Both the position numbers and the translations under genes were made by a program. DNA of 7,528 bases. Origin: Minisyncoccota bacterium. GTDB taxonomy: Bacteria; Patescibacteriota; Minisyncoccia; Minisyncoccales; Minisyncoccaceae. The notes under the pieces were generated by a model that saw only the letters and a program-made list of their open reading frames with translations, had not been told where the DNA came from and did not search any database. The DNA is taken from assembly GCA_028690275.1 (NCBI GenBank), contig JAQVBN010000024.1:1-7528 (forward strand), written 5' to 3'. Position 1 is the first letter of the stretch. The number at the start of each line of letters is the position of its first letter. Positions 1 through 6,040 of this stretch are shown piece after piece.

Positions 1-2
1 AT

Positions 3-1091
3 GCAAAGAACACCAGGATAGTGGCAGAACTTTCTAATCTCAGTAAATCTTTCGAAGGATACAGTAATTACTACGTAGGCAGTCTTTGCATCGAAGACTC
101 AGAAAGTAACCCTGCTTTCAAATCATACTACGGACTAACCTCCGTTCCCGTCCACCCAAACTATGATAACGGTACTTCACTAACTACAAACAACTGTTAC
201 CTCTACTTCTCTGACGGAGATAACTATAGTATCAGAACACCATCTGTAAACAACAAAGGTTACCTCATCCAAGAATCTAGACACCCACAGACTAAACCTA
301 TCCAAAAGACTTGTGACGATGGCTGGATTCCTTTTGGTAACCGTTGTGTTATGCAATACGAAGCTAGAGCTGAAAGTGATGCTGACGGAACTATAGATGC
401 TGATGGACTTTCTGTTGTTCTAACCTCAAACAGTCCAACTTCAACCGGAGATGGTCTCCCTTGGAGAAGTATTACCCAAATAGACGCCAAAGCAGAATGT
501 GCATCTATCGGAGCTCACTTAATTACAAACGCTGAGTGGATGGCTATTGCGAGAGATATTGAATCAGTAGCGAGCAACTACGTTGATGTTTCTGGAACGT
601 CTACTTTAAAAAGAGGAAACGTAGGAGATGATAACTCTGCCAATTATAACGGAGGTGATCCAGAGACCGGTATTCTTAACGATAAAGCTAAACTTAGACT
701 AAGTAACGGACAAGAAATCTATCATTTTTCAGGCAACGTCTGGGAGTGGGTGGACGACAAAATACAATGCAATACCACGGTCTGCCCAAGCACACTCATG
801 CCATATGATGCTACTCCAGCAGAAGAATGGGTAGAGTTTACTAATATTAATACCTGGGGAAAATATTCAAAAGCCGAACTTTCCCCACTCATATATTTTA
901 CTGGAGCATTAGGCGTTGGTCGTCTTTATACTGATCATGATGTGGCCGCAGGCTCTCCTGATATCTATACCCACGCTTTCCGTCGTGGCGGGAGTTGTTA
1001 CGACACTTCGCTTGCAGGAGTGTTTGCTTTGAATTTGTACGTTTCGCCTTCGAATCGGGGTAACTACACCGGCTTCCGTTGCGCCAGGTAA
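3..1091 (+). CDS. Surface protein with C-terminal formylglycine-enzyme/C-type-lectin fold, candidate DGR target (5' partial)
   Basis: The frame is open from base 3, so the start lies upstream; the GTG at 21 is only the first internal start-like codon. The visible N-terminal residues (KNTRIVAELSNLSKSFEGY) look like the amphipathic helix that follows the hydrophobic segment of type IV pilins or pseudopilins, so a prepilin leader and membrane helix may be missing; this is inference. From about base 310 the protein follows the SUMF1/FGE-sulfatase family: a Cys pair in TCDDGWIPFGNRCVMQYEA, then ECASIGAHLITNAEWMAIA, then GNVWEW (732-749), then RRGGSCYD and the terminal GFRCAR. The paired catalytic cysteines of true formylglycine-generating enzymes (Cys-x4-Cys just after the GGS motif) are absent, so an enzyme is unlikely. 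A ligand-binding C-type-lectin fold is the better reading. Several cysteines suggest disulfides and an extracytoplasmic location. The gene is visibly richer in C than its neighbours. Fold assignment is firm; role is inferred. Confidence 0.85.
   Translation, partial: AKNTRIVAELSNLSKSFEGYSNYYVGSLCIEDSESNPAFKSYYGLTSVPVHPNYDNGTSLTTNNCYLYFSDGDNYSIRTPSVNNKGYLIQESRHPQTKPIQKTCDDGWIPFGNRCVMQYEARAESDADGTIDADGLSVVLTSNSPTSTGDGLPWRSITQIDAKAECASIGAHLITNAEWMAIARDIESVASNYVDVSGTSTLKRGNVGDDNSANYNGGDPETGILNDKAKLRLSNGQEIYHFSGNVWEWVDDKIQCNTTVCPSTLMPYDATPAEEWVEFTNINTWGKYSKAELSPLIYFTGALGVGRLYTDHDVAAGSPDIYTHAFRRGGSCYDTSLAGVFALNLYVSPSNRGNYTGFRCAR
978..1088 (+). other. Candidate DGR variable region (VR) at the 3' end of the lectin-fold gene
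   Basis: These 37 codons end at the stop codon and hold the C-terminal lectin-fold segment in which DGR target proteins carry their variable residues (RGGS followed by a variable stretch and ending N-x-x-GFRCA). By hand count the stretch is 54% G+C with 16 A and 35 T in 111 bases. By contrast, 241-300 of the same gene has 25 A in 60 bases. Loss of A relative to T on the coding strand is the mark expected when template adenines are replaced during mutagenic retrohoming. Codons at the presumed ligand-facing positions (TAC GAC, CTT, TAC GTT, GGT AAC TAC ACC) could each arise from AAC or AAT by changes at A only. The GC-rich end (GGCTTCCGTTGCGCC, 1071-1085) sits where an initiation-of-mutagenic-homing site would lie. 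No template repeat or reverse transcriptase is in the window, so this is a candidate only. Confidence 0.55.
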
Positions 1092-1120
1092 ATCGTCGTC
1101 GATCTGAATCATCTGAAAGT

Positions 1121-1145
1121 GTATTTTTCTTTTTAAGAAAAATAC
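1121..1145 (+). repeat. Perfect AT-rich inverted repeat (hairpin) 29 bases after the lectin-fold gene
   Basis: GTATTTTTCTT and AAGAAAAATAC are perfect reverse complements, 11 bp each, around a 3-base TTT loop. No run of T follows, so it is not a textbook intrinsic terminator, although it may still end or protect the upstream mRNA. A hairpin or cruciform just downstream of the variable region is also a known feature of the Bordetella phage DGR. That one is GC-rich, so the resemblance is positional only. Confidence 0.6.
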
Positions 1146-1194
1146 CGTCGGGGTATATTTAGTAAAACTGATGTAGTGATGTTACCCATAACTA

Positions 1195-1223
1195 TTGACA
1201 AATGATTTTAAATATAATATAAT
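1195..1223 (+). promoter_or_regulatory. Perfect consensus sigma-70 promoter for the helicase gene
   Basis: TTGACA at 1195-1200 and TATAAT at 1218-1223 are separated by exactly 17 bases. A second, overlapping TATAAT sits at 1213-1218. Both hexamers match consensus at all six positions, the strongest promoter match in the window. Transcription should start near 1230, leaving a leader of about 60 bases before the helicase start at 1292. That leader contains a terminator-like hairpin. Confidence 0.85.
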
Positions 1224-1243
1224 TTAAAAACGATATTGAGAAG

Positions 1244-1280
1244 GCGAGATCTCTATATTTAAAAGAGATCCCGTTTTTTT
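1244..1280 (+). terminator. Terminator-like hairpin with U-tract in the helicase leader (possible attenuator)
   Basis: GATCTCT (1248-1254) pairs with AGAGATC (1264-1270) around a 9-base AT loop. After one A-C mismatch the stem extends by GCG/CGT (1244-1246 with 1272-1274, the outer pair being G-U). Seven T residues follow directly (1274-1280). The element lies between a perfect promoter (start near 1230) and the helicase ATG at 1292. It would therefore either release an RNA of about 50 bases or act as a conditional attenuator for the helicase mRNA. It is oriented only for the + strand. No antiterminator partner is obvious by eye. Confidence 0.6.
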
Positions 1281-1291
1281 AATTAAAAAAT

Positions 1292-2479
1292 ATGAATACA
1301 TTTAGAACACATAGTAAGTTTGGCTCAAAGAGAAGAAGATTTAATGGAAGAGATTTTGCTCGTGCCACAAATAAGTTTTCAAGTAAGAAGATTGATATTT
1401 CAAGATTTATAGCTGAAAGCGCAACAAACACAGTAAAGCACGAAGAATATATTTCAAAGTATAGATTTGCTGATTTTAAAATTGACCAAAAACTTAAAAA
1501 CAATATTATTAAAAAAGGTTATGACGTGCCGACTCCTATTCAGGACCAGGCCATACCTTTAATTTTAGAAGAGAGAGATTTGATTGGTATTGCGAATACT
1601 GGAACTGGTAAAACAGCTGCCTTTTTAATACCTAAAATTAATCATACTCTTTTGAACAAGAACAGTAAGACAATAATTTTAACTCCAACAAGAGAACTTG
1701 CTCTTCAAATAGAAAAAGAGTTTAGAGATTTTTCAAAAGGATTAAATATGTATTCTGTTTCTTGTATAGGAGGAACAAGCATCAGAAAACAATTTATGGA
1801 CTTAAGGAGAAATTACAATTTTGTAATTGGTACTCCTGGAAGAGTAAAAGATTTAATACAAAGAAAATCTTTAAACCTATCTCTTTTTAATACGGTTATT
1901 TTAGATGAAGCTGATAGAATGCTTGATATGGGATTCATTAACGATATTAGATTTATTTTAGAAAAAATGCCAGAAAAAAAACAAGCACTATGTTTTTCTG
2001 CAACTCTTTCTTCTGAAATAGAGGGATTATGTAACAAGTTTTTAGATTCTCCAGTTAAAGTTTCTGTTAAGGTTAGAGAGTCTTCGGAGAACGTAGATCA
2101 AAAAACAATTAAGTCAGATGATAAAGTAGGAACTTTATGCGATCTTTTAGCTAAAGATAATTTCAAAAAAGTTCTTATCTTTGGAAGAACAAAGCATGGA
2201 GTAGAAAAGCTTTCTAAAATTTTAAAGATGAAAGGTTTTATTGCGGAATCAATTCATGGGGATAAGACTCAAGCTAAAAGACAAAGAGCTTTAGATGCTT
2301 TCAAGGGCAATAAGATAAGGGTTTTGGTAGCTACTGATGTTGCTGCTAGAGGTCTTGATATTGATGATATTACTCATGTTATTAATTATGATATGCCTGG
2401 AACTTATGAAGACTATATTCACAGAATTGGAAGAACTGGAAGATGTCAAAAGAAAGGTACAGCAATTACTTTTATATAA
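1292..2479 (+). CDS. DEAD-box ATP-dependent RNA helicase (RhlE-like)
   Basis: A 395-residue cytoplasmic RNA helicase that unwinds short RNA duplexes using ATP; in bacteria such enzymes serve ribosome assembly, mRNA decay and cold adaptation. All core motifs are intact and in order: Q motif region GYDVPTPIQ (76-84), motif I ANTGTGKT (101-108), Ia PTRELALQ (132-139), GG (160-161), Ib TPGR (181-184), II DEAD (205-208), III SAT (236-238), IV LIFGRTK (295-301), HGDKTQ (322-327), V ATDVAARGLDI (347-357), VI HRIGRTGR (377-384). The first ~55 residues are a basic, K/R/S/N-rich extension. The protein stops 11 residues after motif VI, so there is no C-terminal RNA-binding tail and the basic N-terminus may do that job (inference). 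ATG 1292 has no Shine-Dalgarno; the bases before it are A/T only. It is a single-gene transcript bounded by a consensus promoter and an intrinsic terminator. RhlE-like is the closest subgroup, but CsdA or other paralogs cannot be excluded. Confidence 0.95.
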   Translation: MNTFRTHSKFGSKRRRFNGRDFARATNKFSSKKIDISRFIAESATNTVKHEEYISKYRFADFKIDQKLKNNIIKKGYDVPTPIQDQAIPLILEERDLIGIANTGTGKTAAFLIPKINHTLLNKNSKTIILTPTRELALQIEKEFRDFSKGLNMYSVSCIGGTSIRKQFMDLRRNYNFVIGTPGRVKDLIQRKSLNLSLFNTVILDEADRMLDMGFINDIRFILEKMPEKKQALCFSATLSSEIEGLCNKFLDSPVKVSVKVRESSENVDQKTIKSDDKVGTLCDLLAKDNFKKVLIFGRTKHGVEKLSKILKMKGFIAESIHGDKTQAKRQRALDAFKGNKIRVLVATDVAARGLDIDDITHVINYDMPGTYEDYIHRIGRTGRCQKKGTAITFI

Positions 2480-2484
2480 TAAAC

Positions 2485-2510
2485 AAAAAGCCACAAGAGT
2501 GGCTTTTTTT
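2485..2510 (+). terminator. Intrinsic terminator after the helicase gene
   Basis: AAAAAGCCAC (2485-2494) and GTGGCTTTTT (2499-2508) form a perfect 10-bp stem with an AAGA tetraloop, followed by more T to 2510. It starts six bases after the helicase TAA and separates that gene from corA. Confidence 0.92.
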
Positions 2511-2516
2511 GTTATT

Positions 2517-2525
2517 TGTGATAAT
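2517..2525 (+). promoter_or_regulatory. Extended -10 promoter for corA, probable leaderless start
   Basis: TGTGATAAT is an extended -10 element (TG, one base, then GATAAT at 2520-2525). The corA ATG is at 2534, nine bases after the end of the -10 box, so the mRNA would have at most about two untranslated bases. There is no good -35 hexamer; that position falls inside the preceding terminator stem. Confidence 0.45.
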
Positions 2526-2533
2526 ATTTATAT

Positions 2534-3457
2534 ATGATGGAAATTTATTTTAAAGACATTAAGAGTCAAACACTTCAAAAGCTAGATCAAATTAAAAGTG
2601 GGTCTTGGATAAATATTGAAAATGCAACCGTAGAAGATCTTAATTTTGTAAAAGAGATTACAAATTTAAATTATAGTGACCTTGAAGACGTTTTGGATGT
2701 TCATGAACTTCCTCGTATTGAAAGAAAAGAGGATGCGGTAATTTTATTTGTTCGTGATGCTCAGTTTGTTAACAAGGATAAAGATATTTCCACAACTCCT
2801 TTAACAATAATTACAACTAGTAAGTATATTATTACAATTTCTATTTCGAGAATTCAAACCATTAGATTTTTAATAAACAATGGTTTTGATTTTTCAACTA
2901 CTCAAAGAAGTAAATTTTTAATTAATGTTTTGCTTAATATTTCTAAAAATTATACAAAAGGAGTTAAGAATATAAACAACAGTATTGAATATCAGAAAGA
3001 TAAATTAGAAAGAATAACGAATGCAGATATTCTTAAGTTGATAGAAAACGAGGAAATTTTAAGTGATTATATTGCTGCCTTAGATCCAATGAAAATAGTG
3101 TTTGAAGCAATCGAGAAGGGTAAGTATATACCTTTATATAGCTATGATGAAGATTTAATAGAAGATATGATTATTAGCATGAGACAATCTGTAGGGATTT
3201 GTTCTACCAATCTAAAAAGTATTAAAAGTTTAAGAGAGTCTTACCAAATTATTTTTACAAATAATTTAAATAGAACAATTAAGTTGCTAACTTCAGTAAC
3301 CGTATTTTTAACAATACCAACCATGATCGCTAGTTTTTTCGGAATGAATGTTTTAATTCCTTTTTCGGACAATAATTTAACCTTTGTTTCTGTGGTTTTA
3401 ATATCGCTTTTATTCTCAGGAGCTTTCTTTATCTTTTTTATTAATAAAAAATACTAA
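2534..3457 (+). CDS. corA: CorA-family divalent cation (Mg2+/Co2+) channel
   Basis: A 307-residue inner-membrane channel of the CorA/MIT family, which takes up Mg2+ (also Co2+ or Ni2+) as a pentamer. The large N-terminal part is the cytoplasmic funnel, including the typical HELPRIERKEDAVILFVR strand-turn (about 57-74) and a long helical stretch leading to the pore. Two C-terminal membrane helices are visible at about 252-269 and 283-303, joined by the signature GMN (270-272, in FFGMNV). The loop after GMN (LIPFSDNN) lacks the MPEL sequence of classical CorA, so ion preference is not certain. Length is normal for the family. The start is ambiguous between tandem ATGs at 2534 and 2537; neither has a Shine-Dalgarno, and the close -10 box suggests a leaderless mRNA. 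Its TAA overlaps the TAG of the convergent hemolysin III gene by four bases, with no terminator in between. Confidence 0.92.
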   Translation: MMEIYFKDIKSQTLQKLDQIKSGSWINIENATVEDLNFVKEITNLNYSDLEDVLDVHELPRIERKEDAVILFVRDAQFVNKDKDISTTPLTIITTSKYIITISISRIQTIRFLINNGFDFSTTQRSKFLINVLLNISKNYTKGVKNINNSIEYQKDKLERITNADILKLIENEEILSDYIAALDPMKIVFEAIEKGKYIPLYSYDEDLIEDMIISMRQSVGICSTNLKSIKSLRESYQIIFTNNLNRTIKLLTSVTVFLTIPTMIASFFGMNVLIPFSDNNLTFVSVVLISLLFSGAFFIFFINKKY

Positions 3458-4092
3458 ATTAGAAAAACGATATTATAGATAGCGATATAGTGACAAATTG
3501 TTCCCAAAAGAACAAAAATATGAAATAGTTCGTGGAAACCAAATCCTTTAAATAGATTTGGTTTTTTAATAGCATAAATTACTGCTCCGATGGTATAAAA
3601 AATTCCACCCAAAAGGAGTAATAATAAAAGAAGAGGATATATTCTTAGGGGATAGATAATAAAAAGAGAAACCCACCCCATTAATAAGTAAAGCCCAGTA
3701 GCCGCCCATCTTGGAAAATGTTCCCAAAAGGAGTTAATAAACATAGCACTAAAACCTATTATTCCTAATACCCAAACAAAGGTTAAGACAATTAATCCTA
3801 AAGGTCTCTCTATCGCTAAAACACAGAAAGGGGTAAAGGTTCCAGCAATTAATAAATAGATAGAAGCATGATCTATTTTTCTTAAATAGCCTATTTCCGA
3901 AGCAGGTTTTCCAAATAAATGGTAGTTTGTGCTAGCAGAATATAAAAGAAAGGAAGTAATTCCAAAAACTAAAAAACAGATTATTTCTTCTGTACTTCTT
4001 GCGTTAACTAAAAGGAAGTAGGTTCCAATAATAGAAAGAACGCTCCCGATTAAATGTGAAAAACCACTTACAGGATCTTTAATTTTTATCAT
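3454..4092 (-). CDS. Hemolysin III / PAQR-family membrane protein (YqfA-like)
   Basis: A 212-residue integral membrane protein with about seven hydrophobic helices. It carries the HlyIII/PAQR hallmarks: the start IKDPVSGFSHLIG, the S-x3-H motif in SASTNYHLF (Ser54, His58), KIDHASIYLLIAGTFTPF (Asp74, His75) and HELFH (His187, His191) near the C-terminus. In this superfamily the conserved Ser/His/Asp residues bind a metal such as zinc, consistent with hydrolase-like activity. The hemolysin name comes from one Bacillus protein and is not a safe function. A run of eight leucines (154-161) marks one membrane helix. I chose ATG 4092 rather than the in-frame TTG at 4110, because family members begin close to this point and a TGC-TACAAT box ends exactly seven bases before the ATG. 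It lies 23 bases downstream of typA in the same direction, so co-transcription is also possible. Confidence 0.92.
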   Translation of the reverse strand: MIKIKDPVSGFSHLIGSVLSIIGTYFLLVNARSTEEIICFLVFGITSFLLYSASTNYHLFGKPASEIGYLRKIDHASIYLLIAGTFTPFCVLAIERPLGLIVLTFVWVLGIIGFSAMFINSFWEHFPRWAATGLYLLMGWVSLFIIYPLRIYPLLLLLLLLGGIFYTIGAVIYAIKKPNLFKGFGFHELFHIFVLLGTICHYIAIYNIVFLI

Positions 4093-4098
4093 AGCTAT

Positions 4099-4107
4099 AT
4101 TGTAGCA
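4099..4107 (-). promoter_or_regulatory. Extended -10 promoter between typA and the hemolysin III gene
   Basis: Read on the minus strand this is TGC followed by TACAAT, five of six matches to the -10 consensus plus the TG extension. The box ends at 4099 and the ATG begins at 4092, so a start seven bases downstream falls on the A of the ATG, giving a leaderless mRNA. The -35 position lies in the last codons of typA and is weak. Confidence 0.5.
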
Positions 4108-4115
4108 CAAAAAGA

Positions 4116-5909
4116 TTATTTAGTCTTTCTGTTAGCTTTGATTCTCTCGTTTTCTGTTAAATTCTGTTTTCTTAGTCTAATACTTGTTGGAGTAATTTCT
4201 AAATATTCATCATTTTTCATAATACTCATACCTCTTTCAAGAGTTAATTCTATTGGAGGAGTTAAAGTAATAGCATCATCTGACCCGGAAGATCTCATGT
4301 TAGAAAGTTCTTTTCCTTTGGTTGGGTTAACGGTAAGATCAATTCCTTTAGAAGTATTTCCAATAACCATACCTTCATATACTTGTATAGCTGGTTCGAC
4401 ATACAAAGAACCTCTTTCTTGCAAGTTCCATAGAGAAAAACCAAGAGATTTTCCAGTTGCCATAGAAACCATTGAGCCGACTTTGTTTTTTTCAATTTTT
4501 CCTACATAAGGTCTAAAACCTAAAACTCTAGAATACATTATTCCTTCACCTTTAGTGTCAACAATAAAATCATTTCTATATCCTAATAATCCTCTTGTAG
4601 GTATTTCAAAAATAATCTTAGATTGCTTGTTCTCAGTTATCAAAGAAGTCATTATTCCTGAACGTTTTGATAGTTTTTCGATTATTGTTCCCGAATCTCC
4701 TTCTGGAACAGAAATAGTAACTTCTTCAAATGGTTCGAATTTCTTATCGCCTTCTTCTTTAATAATAACAGTAGGTTCAGATATTTGAAGTTCATATCCT
4801 TCACGACGCATATTTTCAATTAAAATAGCAATATGCATTTCTCCTCTTCCATAAACTTTATAGTATTCGGTAGAAGAAAAGTCTATTTTTAATCCCACAT
4901 TAATTTCAAGCTCTTTTTCAAGTCTATCCTTTAATTGTCTGTTTGTAACAAACTTACCTTCACGTCCTGCGAAAGGGGAATTATTAACAAGAAAATTTAA
5001 GGAAATAGTTGGTTCTTCAATTGCAATGGTTGGAAGTTGTTCTTGGTCTTCATTTTCGCAAATAGTTTCTCCGATATAGATGTCAGAAAGTCCAGCGATC
5101 ATCACAATATCTCCAGTGTGAGCTTCGGAAACTTCCTTTCTTGAAACTCCCTCAAAGGTGAATAGCTTAGAAATTTTACCTTTAGTGTTTTCGTTTTTAC
5201 TATTTTTTAAAATAACATTCATTCCATCCTTTATGGTTCCTTCGTATATTCTACAAATTCCTAAACGTCCTAAGAAATTATCATAAGCAAGATTAAATGA
5301 TTGGGCTAGTAGAGGTTTTTTTGTTTTTTCTTCGTCAGAAGCTAAAGCCACCTCTTCAAGAATAGTGTCCAATAAAGGAGTTAAATCATTAGATTCATCT
5401 TCCATGTTTCTTTTTGCCATTCCTTCTCTAGCAATCGCATAAAGAACTGTAAAATCAAGTTGTTCGTCATTAGCTCCTAAGTCTAAAAAGAGCTCATAAA
5501 TCATTTCTTTTACTTCTTCTACTCTCGCTGCCGGTTTATCTATCTTATTAATCACTACTATTGGCTTTAATCCGAGAGCAAGTGATTTTTTTAAAACAGA
5601 TTTTGTTTGAGGCATAGGACCCTCTTGGGCATCTACTAACAAAATAACTGAATCAATAGAACGCAAAACACGCTCAACTTCAGAACCAAAGTCAGCGTGA
5701 CCAGGAGTATCTACAATGTTTATCTTTGTATCTTTGTAATAAACAGAAGTATTTTTAGAATAAATAGTAATACCTCTTTCTTGCTCTAAAGCGTTGCTAT
5801 CCATAGTAACTCCTTCTTCAGACATTCCGCATTGACGCATTAAAGCATCAGTTAATGTTGTTTTTCCATGATCCACATGGGCAATAATTGCTATATTTCT
5901 TATTTCCAT
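4116..5909 (-). CDS. typA: Ribosome-associated translational GTPase TypA/BipA
   Basis: A 597-residue translational GTPase of the EF-G/LepA superfamily that binds the ribosome and helps 50S assembly and translation under cold and other stresses. GTPase motifs are intact: G1 AHVDHGKT (10-17) including the His of HVDH, G2 RGITI (45-49), G3 DTPGH (67-71), G4 NKID (121-124) and G5 as YAIAREG (157-163), a loose variant of the usual S-A-x-x-G. Then follow domain II (from about 200), the GRGEMHIAILIENMRREG segment of domain III (354-371), the EF-G-V-like domain with IPTRGLLGYRNDF (436-448), and the TypA-specific C-terminal domain with KGKELSNMRSSGSDDA (531-546) and ITPTSIRLRKQNL (572-584). There is no EF-G domain IV, as expected. 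Length is normal. The ATG at 5909 is the natural start (MEIRNIAIIAHVDHGKT) but lacks a Shine-Dalgarno. A hairpin with a U-rich tail lies in the leader. Confidence 0.97.
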   Translation of the reverse strand: MEIRNIAIIAHVDHGKTTLTDALMRQCGMSEEGVTMDSNALEQERGITIYSKNTSVYYKDTKINIVDTPGHADFGSEVERVLRSIDSVILLVDAQEGPMPQTKSVLKKSLALGLKPIVVINKIDKPAARVEEVKEMIYELFLDLGANDEQLDFTVLYAIAREGMAKRNMEDESNDLTPLLDTILEEVALASDEEKTKKPLLAQSFNLAYDNFLGRLGICRIYEGTIKDGMNVILKNSKNENTKGKISKLFTFEGVSRKEVSEAHTGDIVMIAGLSDIYIGETICENEDQEQLPTIAIEEPTISLNFLVNNSPFAGREGKFVTNRQLKDRLEKELEINVGLKIDFSSTEYYKVYGRGEMHIAILIENMRREGYELQISEPTVIIKEEGDKKFEPFEEVTISVPEGDSGTIIEKLSKRSGIMTSLITENKQSKIIFEIPTRGLLGYRNDFIVDTKGEGIMYSRVLGFRPYVGKIEKNKVGSMVSMATGKSLGFSLWNLQERGSLYVEPAIQVYEGMVIGNTSKGIDLTVNPTKGKELSNMRSSGSDDAITLTPPIELTLERGMSIMKNDEYLEITPTSIRLRKQNLTENERIKANRKTK

Positions 5910-5920
5910 AATTTATCTTT

Positions 5921-5947
5921 AAAAAATTAAACCCGCCCTTGGAGCGG
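5921..5947 (-). terminator. Terminator-like hairpin in the typA leader
   Basis: On the minus strand CCGC (5947-5944) pairs with GCGG (5936-5933), extended inward by a T-G and a C-G pair. A U-rich run (TTTAATTTTTT, 5931-5921) follows. It is the most GC-rich spot in this gap and works only in the direction of typA, whose ATG begins 12 bases later. It may be an attenuator, or a 5' stabilising hairpin, since the predicted start is at its foot. The stem is short, so termination would be partial. Confidence 0.45.
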
Positions 5948-5948
5948 A

Positions 5949-5966
5949 ATAGTATATTAATACTAT
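5949..5966. repeat. 18-bp inverted repeat over the typA -10 region (possible operator)
   Basis: ATAGTAT (5949-5955) and ATACTAT (5960-5966) are perfect reverse complements, 7 bp each, separated by ATTA. The repeat covers the predicted -10 box of typA (5957-5962), where a dimeric regulator would block polymerase. It consists almost only of A and T, so chance is a real alternative. Confidence 0.35.
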
Positions 5967-5985
5967 ATTATTTGAAAGTGGTCAA
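5957..5985 (-). promoter_or_regulatory. Predicted typA promoter
   Basis: On the minus strand TTGACC (5985-5980) and TATTAA (5962-5957) are 17 bases apart, matching five and four of six consensus positions. The predicted start is near 5950, giving a leader of about 40 bases that begins with the GC hairpin. TATACT at 5956-5951 is an alternative -10 box but lies too far from this -35. Confidence 0.5.
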
Positions 5986-5997
5986 TAGCTTTTATTA

Positions 5998-6027
5998 AAA
6001 AAGCTAGGAAATTAGTCCTAGCTTTTT
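5998..6027 (-). terminator. Intrinsic terminator after the MliC-like gene
   Basis: AAAAAGCTAGGA (5998-6009) and TCCTAGCTTTTT (6016-6027) form a perfect 12-bp stem with a 6-base loop. The stem is flanked by A runs on one side and T runs on the other, so it can work in both directions. It begins 13 bases past the stop of the MliC-like gene, which it most likely terminates, and it separates that gene from the typA promoter. Confidence 0.9.
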
Positions 6028-6040
6028 AAAAAAATTAAAA

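Noticed and set aside
732..1091. True formylglycine-generating enzyme or sulfatase activator
   Set aside because: The fold matches, but the catalytic Cys-x4-Cys pair after the GGS motif is missing; the segment there is a variable-region-like stretch.
1236..1262. Short leader peptide starting TTG (three arginines) overlapping the attenuator stem
   Set aside because: It has only eight codons, no ribosome binding site and a TTG start; too little to support a coding claim.
978..1291. Template repeat of a DGR within the window
   Set aside because: No second copy of the GC-rich tail (for example GGCTTCCGTTGCG) was found by eye on either strand, and no reverse transcriptase frame is present.
2337..2537. 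Forward open frame overlapping the helicase 3' end and its terminator
   Set aside because: It is out of frame with the clear helicase motifs V and VI, has a low-complexity translation and runs through an intrinsic terminator.
4093..4110. TTG start at 4110 for the hemolysin III gene (six more residues)
   Set aside because: Family members begin near IKDPVSG, and the -10 box at 4099-4107 would lie inside the coding region; ATG 4092 fits both.
4138..4788. Forward-strand open frames opposite typA (4138-4509 and 4555-4788)
   Set aside because: They are shadows of the typA reading frame, with no recognisable domain and no promoter or start context.
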